DNA of 39,632 bases from a virus. Numbering within the stretch: position 1 is the stretch's first letter; every line of letters begins with the position of its first letter. The notes under the pieces are model-generated. The model had not been told where the DNA came from. It did no database searches and saw only the letters and a list, made by a program, of their open reading frames with translations. This document shows positions 32,590 to 39,632 of this stretch, piece by piece. A program made the translations under genes and the position numbers. The stretch is taken from IMG/VR virus record IMGVR_UViG_3300028829_003722, positions 1 to 39,632 of that record; one strand, given 5' to 3'.

Positions 32590-32955
32590 ATGTTAGTAAC
32601 TCACGAAGACATCGTAATAAATCAAGGTACAGATGTTGCAATAGAACTACACCTAGTATATGACAGTGGTTCTGTATACGACTTGACAAACAAAAGTGTT
32701 GCTTCAAAAATGAAAAGACGATACAATGATTCTTCAGGAGACCCCGCGACTGTATCATTCAATTCCATTGTTGCAACTCCACCAACTGATGGCATCATCA
32801 CGTTATCCCTAACAAATACACAGACAGACGCCCTAGAAACAAGAGGACGTTATGTTTATGATGTTGAACTATCCTATACTGATAGTGATAGTAATACTAT
32901 TATTGAGAGAGTACTTCAAGGTAATATAGAAGTTTCCCCTTCTGTAACAAAATAA
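32590..32955 (+). CDS. Ig-like/BppU-type fibre base protein
   Basis: 121 residues, matching the N-terminal beta-sandwich type seen at the base of many phage receptor-binding assemblies: INQGTDVAIELHLVYDSGS, VYDLTNKSVASKMKRRYNDS, IITLSLTNTQTDALETRGRY, and VYDVELSYTDSDSN, ending with a strand (IERVLQGNIEVSPSVTK). Here it stands alone rather than fused to the fibre, 12 nt before the 1350-residue fibre gene. Probably connects that fibre to the baseplate. Confidence 0.68.
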   Translation: MLVTHEDIVINQGTDVAIELHLVYDSGSVYDLTNKSVASKMKRRYNDSSGDPATVSFNSIVATPPTDGIITLSLTNTQTDALETRGRYVYDVELSYTDSDSNTIIERVLQGNIEVSPSVTK

Positions 32956-32967
32956 AGAGAACTATAT

Positions 32968-35900
32968 ATGTCAGATTACAATGGAAGAGACGTAAGAGTC
33001 AAAAAAATAATAGTAGGGACACCCGTAAAGACTGTTACTGCGGGTAACTTTTCTATAACAAACTTAGGCGGAGTAGATATTGATACTCTAAGTCCAACAA
33101 GTGGTTCTATACTGGCGTACAACACAACCACATCCAAATATGCTACCACAAATTTCTCCACGGATAGTAATACAACATTGAGTTTCAACGGTTCTAATGC
33201 GTTTACTCTTGGTATCACAACAACATCAATCAATGGAAATATCATACCAGCTGCAGATGAGTCACAGGACTTAGGTAGTTCAAGTAAGAAATGGAATAAC
33301 ATTTATGTAGATGAGATTGGTGGAGTATCTACTCTGGATGCAACAACAACTGCAACCATTCGTGGTAAACTATCTGCAGGAGGAGACCTCTCATACGATT
33401 CCTCTTCAGGTCAATTCAGTCTCAATGTTGCGACGACATATACGAGTACAAACTTCGATAGTGATTTAGGTGCGGCACTCGCGGGTGGTACAGGTATCAC
33501 ATACGATAGTGCAGGAGACGTAATCAGTATCACTAATACAGGTGTTACTGCCGCAACATATGGTTCCGCAACTTCGGTTCCTCAGATTGCAGTGAATGCA
33601 CAAGGTCAAATAACTTCTGCAAGTAACGTTACGATTGCGGGTGTCACGGGTGTTGACTTTGATAGTTCAGGTGGAACGATTACAGTACAGACTACAGGTG
33701 GTAACTTCACAGACGTTATCACTCTTGACCCATACACAACTGCAGACCTAACAGAAAACACAAATTTATATTTTACTAACGAACGTGCAGATGCAAGGAT
33801 AACTGCCGCATTGATTGACGAAGACGATATGTCATCTAACTCTGATACACGTTTACCTTCACAACAATCCGTCAAGGCATATGTTGATGCATCTATACTC
33901 ACTAAAGATAACACAGACGAAATCACAGAGGGTTCTTCAAACCTATACTTTACAAATGCAAGGGCAGATGCAAGGATAACAACTGCGGCGGTAACTGCAA
34001 CAGGGGCGTTGATGGATAGTGAGTTGACCGACTTGGCAGGGGTCAAGGGAGTAACTATATCCACACTACAAGTCAAACCCTCGGAAGGTGCGTTTGTTGA
34101 TGGAGACAAAACTAAACTTGATGCGATTGAATCAGGTGCGACTGCAGACCAGACAGCGGCACAAATAAAAACTGCATATGAAAGTAATTCAGATACGAAT
34201 GAGTTCTCCGACGCAGAACAAACTAAACTCAGTAATATAGAAGCGAGTGCAGATGTAACCGATACTGCGAACGTGACTGCCGCTGGTGCGGTAATGGACT
34301 CCGAAGTTACTGACCTCGCGGGCGTGAAGGGAGTGACAATATCTACACTTCAAGTGAAACCGTCAGAGGGTGCATTTGCAAACGGTGATAAAACAAAACT
34401 CGATGGTATAGAGACAGCTGCAGACGTTACGGATACAACTAACGTTACTGCTGCTGGTGCATTGATGGATTCAGAATTGACAGACCTCTCAGGGGTGAAA
34501 GGTGTCACGGTATCCACATTACAAACAAAACCTTCAGAAGGCGCATTCGCAGACGGAGACAAAACTAAGTTAGATGCAATAGAGGCATCCGCAGATGTCA
34601 CTGATACCGCCAATGTCACTTCCGCAGGGGCATTGATGGACTCCGAACTTGCATCCATTGCAGATGTAAAGGCACTTGACCAGTCAGTAGTATCAGGTGC
34701 AAGTCCAAACTTTATTACAACTAACATGACAGATGCAACGAACAAAAGGTTTATGACTGATGTTCAAGAGTCAAAGTTAGATGCGATTGAATCAGGTGCG
34801 ACTGCAGACCAAACTGCATCGGAGATACGTGCATTCTTGACTGCGAACAAAGGTCTCTCTGTCACGGATGGGGAGTTCAATCTTGACTCCGCAAATGTAA
34901 AAGGTATGTTCAGTGCCGGTGGAGACCTATCCTATAACTCTGGAACAGGTGTATTTAGTGTATCTCTATCTGGGGGTGGTTCATACGCAGACTCCGATGC
35001 AAGACACTCTATATCAGGTGACAAAGGTCTAAGTTATACAGCATCAACAGGTGTAATGAATATTGACTCCGCCAATGTAAAGGCAATGTTCTCAGGGGGA
35101 ACAGGGGTAACATATAGTAACGGTGCAATCAGTATCGGTCAGGCAGTTGCGACAAGTTCTGATGTCACGTTCAATGATGTTGTGGTCTCAGGGGACTTGA
35201 CAATCAATGGAGGAACTGTTACAAACAGTGCGACCAACACAACCATAGAAGACGCATTGATTGAACTTGGTTCAGGTAATACAGGTGCAAACTCAAATGA
35301 CTTGGGTCTTATTCTTGAAAGAGGAACGACAGGTAACAACGCATTTATGGGTTGGGACGAATCAGAAGACAAATTTATTCTAGGTACAACAACTGACTCA
35401 GGTGGAAGTACAGGAAACCTAACTGTAACTAAAGGTACTGTTGTCGCAGATGTCGAAGGTGCGGTAACGGGCACAGTTTCAAGTTTATCAAATCACGATA
35501 CTGGAGATTTATCAGAAGGAAGTAATCTATATTACACGGACGCGCGCGCGGACGCGAGAATAACCACTGCCGCAGTAACCGCTGCGGGTGCAGTAATGGA
35601 TTCAGAACTCACAGACTTGGCGGGTGTCAAGGGTGTTACAATATCTACACTTCAGGTAAAACCTTCTGAAGGGGCATTTGCGAATGGAGATAAAACCAAA
35701 CTAGACGCAATAGAGGCATCTGCCGATGTAACTGACACTACAAATGTTACCGCTGCTGGTGCATTGATGGATAGTGAACTTGCATCCATCGCAGACGTAA
35801 AAGCGTTAGACCAGTCAGTGGTGTCGGGTGCAACTCCAACATTCACTACAACTAACTTTACCGATGCAACGAACAAAAGGTTTATGACGGATGCGCAGGA

Positions 35901-37020
35901 GACAAAGTTAGATAGTGTCGAATCGTCTGCAGACGTAACGGACACCGCCAATGTAACCGCTGCGGGTGCATTGATGGACTCTGAACTTACTTCAATTGCA
36001 GACGTGAAGGCGTTAGACCAATCCGTAATATCTGGTGCAAGTCCTACGTTTACTACTACGAACCTTACTGATACAACAAACAAAAGGTTTATGACTGATG
36101 CGCAGGAGACTAAACTCGATGGTATCGAAGCATCTGCAGACGTAACCGACACTGCTAATGTGACTGCAGCTGGTGCATTGATGGATAGTGAACTATCTTC
36201 TCTCGCAGATGTCAAAGCATTAGACCAATCCGTAATTGCAGGAGCTGCACCAAACTTTGCAACAACCAATATGACTGATGCGACCAATAAAAGGTTCATG
36301 ACGGATGCACAAGAAAGTAAACTAGACGCAATAGAGGCATCCGCTACCGCAGACCAAACCGATGCAGAGATAAGAGCGGCAGTAGAAGCGGCAACAGACT
36401 CGAATGTATTTACAGATGCAGACCATTCTAAACTCAATGCGATTGAGGCATCCGCAGACGTTACGGATGCAACTAACGTTACTGCTGCTGGTGCATTGAT
36501 GGACTCGGAGTTAACATCTATTGCTGATGTAAAAGCACTAGACCAATCTGTTGTATCGGGTTCAAGTCCTAACTTTGCGACTACCAATATGACCGATGCC
36601 TCTAACAAAAGGTTTATGACAGATGCACAAGAGACCAAGTTAGATAGCGTAGAATCTAGTGCAGATGTAACTGATACTACCAATGTGACTGCAGCTGGTG
36701 CGTTGATGGATTCAGAGTTGGCATCTATTGCTGATGTAAAAGCATTAGACCAATCTGTTATTTCAGGAGCAAGTCCTACATTCGGTACTGCGAATATGAC
36801 CGATGCCTCTAACAAAAGGTTTATGACAGATGCACAAGAAACTAAACTTGATAGTGTTGAATCATCTGCTACTGCAGACCAAACTGCCGCAGAAATACTA
36901 ACCGCAGTCAAAACTGTTGATGGTGCGGGTACAGGATTAGATGCAGACTTGTTAGATGGACAACAAGGTTCATACTACAGAATTGCAGTATACAACGCAG
37001 CGGGAAGTCTTCTAAACTAG
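32968..37020 (+). CDS. Long repetitive tail fibre
   Basis: 1350 residues. The N-terminal part holds marine-fibre segments ([40 protein letters not shown]). From about residue 260 repeated units dominate: [71 protein letters not shown]; and [16 protein letters not shown] count ten AG[AT][LV]MDSE-type units and six NKRFMTD units. Two non-repetitive islands (residues about 625-740 and 750-860) split the array. The C-terminus [20 protein letters not shown] then [15 protein letters not shown] is a common fibre end. No enzyme motif. Likely a long thin trimeric shaft, with receptor contact at or near the C-terminus. Confidence 0.82.
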   Translation: MSDYNGRDVRVKKIIVGTPVKTVTAGNFSITNLGGVDIDTLSPTSGSILAYNTTTSKYATTNFSTDSNTTLSFNGSNAFTLGITTTSINGNIIPAADESQDLGSSSKKWNNIYVDEIGGVSTLDATTTATIRGKLSAGGDLSYDSSSGQFSLNVATTYTSTNFDSDLGAALAGGTGITYDSAGDVISITNTGVTAATYGSATSVPQIAVNAQGQITSASNVTIAGVTGVDFDSSGGTITVQTTGGNFTDVITLDPYTTADLTENTNLYFTNERADARITAALIDEDDMSSNSDTRLPSQQSVKAYVDASILTKDNTDEITEGSSNLYFTNARADARITTAAVTATGALMDSELTDLAGVKGVTISTLQVKPSEGAFVDGDKTKLDAIESGATADQTAAQIKTAYESNSDTNEFSDAEQTKLSNIEASADVTDTANVTAAGAVMDSEVTDLAGVKGVTISTLQVKPSEGAFANGDKTKLDGIETAADVTDTTNVTAAGALMDSELTDLSGVKGVTVSTLQTKPSEGAFADGDKTKLDAIEASADVTDTANVTSAGALMDSELASIADVKALDQSVVSGASPNFITTNMTDATNKRFMTDVQESKLDAIESGATADQTASEIRAFLTANKGLSVTDGEFNLDSANVKGMFSAGGDLSYNSGTGVFSVSLSGGGSYADSDARHSISGDKGLSYTASTGVMNIDSANVKAMFSGGTGVTYSNGAISIGQAVATSSDVTFNDVVVSGDLTINGGTVTNSATNTTIEDALIELGSGNTGANSNDLGLILERGTTGNNAFMGWDESEDKFILGTTTDSGGSTGNLTVTKGTVVADVEGAVTGTVSSLSNHDTGDLSEGSNLYYTDARADARITTAAVTAAGAVMDSELTDLAGVKGVTISTLQVKPSEGAFANGDKTKLDAIEASADVTDTTNVTAAGALMDSELASIADVKALDQSVVSGATPTFTTTNFTDATNKRFMTDAQETKLDSVESSADVTDTANVTAAGALMDSELTSIADVKALDQSVISGASPTFTTTNLTDTTNKRFMTDAQETKLDGIEASADVTDTANVTAAGALMDSELSSLADVKALDQSVIAGAAPNFATTNMTDATNKRFMTDAQESKLDAIEASATADQTDAEIRAAVEAATDSNVFTDADHSKLNAIEASADVTDATNVTAAGALMDSELTSIADVKALDQSVVSGSSPNFATTNMTDASNKRFMTDAQETKLDSVESSADVTDTTNVTAAGALMDSELASIADVKALDQSVISGASPTFGTANMTDASNKRFMTDAQETKLDSVESSATADQTAAEILTAVKTVDGAGTGLDADLLDGQQGSYYRIAVYNAAGSLLN
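33950..36900 (+). repeat. Fibre repeat array with long exact direct repeats
   Basis: Protein units recur with much synonymous change, but a few long exact copies remain. A 47-nt identical stretch occurs at 36586-36632 and 36793-36839 (207 nt apart, 69 codons), and a 32-nt identical stretch (starting gatgcgattg) occurs near 34120 and 34782. Confidence 0.8.
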
Positions 37021-37023
37021 AAG

Positions 37024-37031
37024 TATAAATA
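37024..37031 (+). promoter_or_regulatory. T4-type late promoter for gp13-gp14-gp15-gp16
   Basis: Exact TATAAATA just after the fibre stop; predicted start near 37037, gp13 ATG at 37053 preceded by AAGGAAAAGAGA. Confidence 0.75.
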
Positions 37032-37052
37032 TAAGGTAATAAGGAAAAGAGA

Positions 37053-37829
37053 ATGGCGAAACCACAGTCAAGGAACCAACTCATAGACTATTGTCTTCGT
37101 AGATTGGGTTACCCTGTAATCGAAATAAACGTAGACGATGAACAGATAGAAGACCGCGTTGATGATGCGTTACAAATGTTCATGGAACATAATAGTGAAG
37201 GTAGTTCAAGGATTGCCCAATTCGTAGAAATAACTTCTACTGATATTAGTAACGGATATGTCGACTTGAATACTGCATTCAGTGGTGTATACAACGATAG
37301 AATACTAAGTGTAACTCGTGTGTTTCCTATCAATGACTCAACGTCTTCAATAAATTTCTTTGACCTCAAATATCAAATGAGGTTGAATGACCTAACTGAC
37401 CTTGCAACAGGTATCGGTGACCTTGCCTATCTAGAACAGATGGAACAGTATCTATCTACAATTGATTTGAAACTCACGGGTCACCCTCAAGTAAACTTCA
37501 ATCGTATTGATGCGAAACTCTATATCCAAGGTGACCTTGGTGCAGGGGGAGAACTCAATGCGGGTGATAAGATTATGGTAGAAATGTTTGTCTCTACAGA
37601 TGCATCACTTGCGAATGTATATAACAACGTTTTTGTCAAAGAGTATACAACTGCATTACTGAAACTACAGTGGGGTGAGAACCTTGTCAAGTTTGATGGT
37701 ATCACATTGCCAGGCGGTGTCACATTGAATGGTCGGCAATTTATAGAGGATGCAAGGGGAGAGTTAGAACAAATAAGAGAGAGAATTCTCAACGAATATT
37801 CTAATCCGCCTCAGTTCTTTGTGGGATAA
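37053..37829 (+). CDS. 13: Neck protein gp13
   Basis: 258 residues; T4 gp13 is 309. Forms with gp14 the collar that seals the head and docks the tail. Diagnostic segments: RNQLIDYCLRRLGYPVIEIN then VDDEQIEDRVDDALQMFMEH, FDLKYQMRLNDLTDLATGIG, YLEQMEQYLSTIDLKLTG, and KEYTTALLKLQWGENLVKFD followed by LPGGVTLNGRQFIEDA near the C-terminus. First of four neck/packaging genes behind its own late promoter; gp14 starts 3 nt after the stop. Confidence 0.93.
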   Translation: MAKPQSRNQLIDYCLRRLGYPVIEINVDDEQIEDRVDDALQMFMEHNSEGSSRIAQFVEITSTDISNGYVDLNTAFSGVYNDRILSVTRVFPINDSTSSINFFDLKYQMRLNDLTDLATGIGDLAYLEQMEQYLSTIDLKLTGHPQVNFNRIDAKLYIQGDLGAGGELNAGDKIMVEMFVSTDASLANVYNNVFVKEYTTALLKLQWGENLVKFDGITLPGGVTLNGRQFIEDARGELEQIRERILNEYSNPPQFFVG

Positions 37830-37832
37830 ACA

Positions 37833-38702
37833 ATGGCACTCAATAAACATTTCAGATACAATGTAAAATCTGAACAGAACCTTGTAGAAAATCTCATCAT
37901 AGAATCACTCCAGTTCTATGGACAAGATGTGTATTATCTACCTAGAGAGATAGTCAATCTGGACAAAGTGTTCCTAGATGATGTCCCTTCACGTTTTGGT
38001 CAGGCGTACAAGATTGAAATGTATATTGAGAATACTGGAGGGTTTGAAGGAGACGGAGAACTATTCTCTAAGTTTGGTATCGAGATAAGAGATACTGCCA
38101 CCTTTGTTGTTTCCATAAAGAGATGGAAAGAAATGATTGGTCGTAGACTTTCCGAAAATAATTATAGACCACGAGAGGGTGACTTGATATACCTTCCGTT
38201 ATCGAAATCCATATTCCAAATCATGAGGGCGAATCAGTACGACCCATTCTTCCAAGTGGGTCAACTACCTACATTCAAACTGAACTGTGAGTTGTTCGAA
38301 TACAACGACGAAGACTTCGATACTTCAATCAAAGAAATTGATAATGTTGAAAAAGACGCCGCATTCCAATACAGTGTTACATTAGACTCAGGTACAGGAT
38401 TCAAGATGGGAGAGACAGTACAACAAGTATTCAGTGATTCTATCTTGCAGGGTGAAGTAACTCGTTGGAGTGACTCGGACAAGGTGATGCACGTCGCACA
38501 TGTTGGTTCTAACTCTGGTAAGTTTACAGAAATTAGTACAAACCATCTTCTCAAGGGTCTAACAAGTTTTGCATCTGCAACGCCCACACTAGTAAAAGAA
38601 TTGCAGAAAATTCAAGCGGATGCACAAAACGCATTCTTTGATGACTTTGAGGCAGACTTCTTAGACTTCTCAGAGACTAACCCATTCGGAGATATGTCGT
38701 AA
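37833..38702 (+). CDS. 14: Neck protein gp14
   Basis: 289 residues; T4 gp14 is 256. Partner of gp13 in the neck. Signature: SEQNLVENLIIESLQFYGQD then VYYLPREIVNLDKVFLDDVP, FSKFGIEIRDTATFVVS, RPREGDLIYLPLSKSIFQI, and FKLNCELFEYNDEDFDT. The C-terminal tail is acidic (FFDDFEADFLDFSETNPFGD). Its stop overlaps the gp15 start (TAATG). Confidence 0.93.
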   Translation: MALNKHFRYNVKSEQNLVENLIIESLQFYGQDVYYLPREIVNLDKVFLDDVPSRFGQAYKIEMYIENTGGFEGDGELFSKFGIEIRDTATFVVSIKRWKEMIGRRLSENNYRPREGDLIYLPLSKSIFQIMRANQYDPFFQVGQLPTFKLNCELFEYNDEDFDTSIKEIDNVEKDAAFQYSVTLDSGTGFKMGETVQQVFSDSILQGEVTRWSDSDKVMHVAHVGSNSGKFTEISTNHLLKGLTSFASATPTLVKELQKIQADAQNAFFDDFEADFLDFSETNPFGDMS

Positions 38703-39481
38703 TGTTTGGTACTCATTTTTATCATAAGAGAGTTAGAACTGCGGTTTCCGTATTCGGTTCTCTATTCAACAATATACATGTAATCAGAACTAACAGTACG
38801 GGAGGGGTTATATCTCAAGTAAAGGTTCCTCTTTCATACGCACAAAGAAGAAATTTCTTATCTCGAATAGATGAAATGGAACAGGGTCAGGACGCGGAAC
38901 GTAAAGTCGCAATCAAGTTACCACGTATGTCATTTGAGATTACTAACATGGTCTATGATGCGGCACGTCAACTACCTAAGATGAACGCATTCACTTCTGC
39001 AGTAAATAATAGTGTAAACACAAGACAAAAATTATATTCCGCAACACCCTACATCGTATCTTTTCAGTTGAATGTATATGCAAAGAACCAAGACGATGCA
39101 TTACAAATTGTAGAACAGATACTCCCTTACTTCTCACCATCATATACTGTGACAGTAAAACCCTTTGCCGACATACCAAGCTTGAAGGAGGATGTTCCAA
39201 TCAGTCTTGGTAGTGTGGTGATGTATGATGACTTTGAGGGTGAGTTACAGGCGAGAAGAACTATAGTGTATTCCCTTGACTTTGATATGAAAATATTGTT
39301 ACATGGGCCCGTAAATTCAGATGGAGAAAAAATTATACGAGATGTTCGTACAAATTATTTCTTACAGACTGCAGACTCAGACCAGTATTTACATACCACA
39401 GTACAAACACCCGACCCTAACACAGTGAGTGTTGATAGTGACTACGGATTTAGTATAGAGTACTTAGACGAACAGGCATAA
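38702..39481 (+). CDS. 15: Tail sheath stabiliser / tail terminator gp15
   Basis: 259 residues; T4 gp15 is 272. It caps the finished tail and joins it to gp13/gp14. Signature: FGTHFYHKRVRTAVSVFGSL, QVKVPLSYAQRRNFLSRIDE, IKLPRMSFEITNMVYDAARQ, TPYIVSFQLNVYAKNQDDAL, then VEQILPYFSPSYTVTVKPF. Start inside the gp14 stop. gp16 begins 3 nt after its stop. Confidence 0.93.
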   Translation: MFGTHFYHKRVRTAVSVFGSLFNNIHVIRTNSTGGVISQVKVPLSYAQRRNFLSRIDEMEQGQDAERKVAIKLPRMSFEITNMVYDAARQLPKMNAFTSAVNNSVNTRQKLYSATPYIVSFQLNVYAKNQDDALQIVEQILPYFSPSYTVTVKPFADIPSLKEDVPISLGSVVMYDDFEGELQARRTIVYSLDFDMKILLHGPVNSDGEKIIRDVRTNYFLQTADSDQYLHTTVQTPDPNTVSVDSDYGFSIEYLDEQA

Positions 39482-39483
39482 TA

Positions 39484-39632
39484 ATGAGTGAAGAAAAAAC
39501 TATAAAGGCGGATTACGAATATTCGCGTGATACATATTATGAGTTGATAGAAAAGGGTCGAGAGTCATTAGACTTGATGATTGAAGTTGCGCGTGAGAGT
39601 GAACACCCTCGTGCGTTCGAAGTATTATCAAA
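39484..39632 (+). CDS. 16: Small terminase subunit gp16 (3' truncated)
   Basis: 49 codons plus two bases before the window ends. Sequence DYEYSRDTYYELIEKGRES, LDLMIEVARESEHPRAFEVL matches the conserved N-terminal helix-turn-helix region of T4-like small terminases (T4 gp16 is 164 residues). It would choose and hand DNA to the large terminase gp17, expected next. The 13-14-15-16 order matches T4. Confidence 0.85.
   Translation, partial: MSEEKTIKADYEYSRDTYYELIEKGRESLDLMIEVARESEHPRAFEVLS

Noticed and set aside
33950-36900. Regularly spaced repeats resembling a CRISPR array
   Set aside because: The repeats are in-frame coding units of a fibre with synonymous variation and no constant spacer length.
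35652-36911. 419-codon open frame on the minus strand inside the long fibre gene
   Set aside because: It mirrors the fibre repeats, has low-complexity Ser/Val/Ala composition, no start context, and lies fully antisense to a well-supported gene.
19230-39400. Shared SADSDQYL/TADSDQYL segment in the protein at 18266 and in gp15
   Set aside because: Short Asp/Ser-rich match in a proteome rich in such residues; no wider similarity seen.

Overview
The window is part of the virion-structure region of a T4-like myovirus, most like the marine cyanophage/pelagiphage branch. I recognise orthologues of T4 gp33, gp32, gp26, gp54, gp4, gp48, gp53, gp27, gp5 (in pieces), gp25, gp6, gp8, gp13, gp14, gp15 and gp16 by protein motifs. 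The marine affinity rests on the gp32 type without a zinc finger, the fibre families, the large DUF4815-type protein, and the glycosyltransferase/2OG-oxygenase pair. The host cannot be named from this window. No tRNA, integrase, CRISPR array or insertion sequence was seen.

Layout. Bases 1-1445 (+): the end of an unidentified gene, the late-transcription co-activator gp33, then gp32 behind tandem late and sigma70-like promoters, closed by a terminator. Bases 1446-6208 (-): gp4, a probable gp2 end protector, a gp54-like tube initiator, gp26 with a probable -1 frameshift extension, and the tape measure. Bases 6262-16427 (+): gp48, gp53, a gp27-like hub, a gp5 split over three genes (OB/degenerate lysozyme, amidase plus M15 peptidase, beta-helical spike), an unknown gene and gp25. 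Bases 16428-26825 (+): gp6, an unknown wedge-region protein, a fibre-like protein, gp8 and a 1708-residue structural protein. Bases 26825-37020 (+): fibre region with a small coiled-coil protein, a Gly/Thr fibre, a fibre made of an aromatic tetrapeptide repeat, a conserved unknown, a glycosyltransferase, a 2OG-oxygenase-like protein, an Ig-like fibre-base protein and a 1350-residue repetitive fibre. Bases 37053-39632 (+): gp13, gp14, gp15 and the start of gp16 (small terminase).

Regulation. Nine exact copies of the T4 late box TATAAATA (seven +, two -) sit mostly in the few gaps between genes, so the region is chiefly a late regulon needing gp33 and gp55. Genes are packed with TAATG or ATGA stop/start overlaps. 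Two sigma70-like promoters with 17-bp spacers stand out: one before gp32, and one pointing leftward, antisense to the oxygenase gene.

Most notable: (1) GATC appears to be completely absent from the window; (2) a T8 slippery site joins gp26 to a short downstream frame just before the tape measure, recreating the lambda G/GT arrangement in a T4-like phage; (3) gp5 is split, its lysozyme domain seems inactivated, and two other peptidoglycan hydrolases sit in the next gene; (4) the aromatic-tetrapeptide fibre lies beside two possible modification enzymes.
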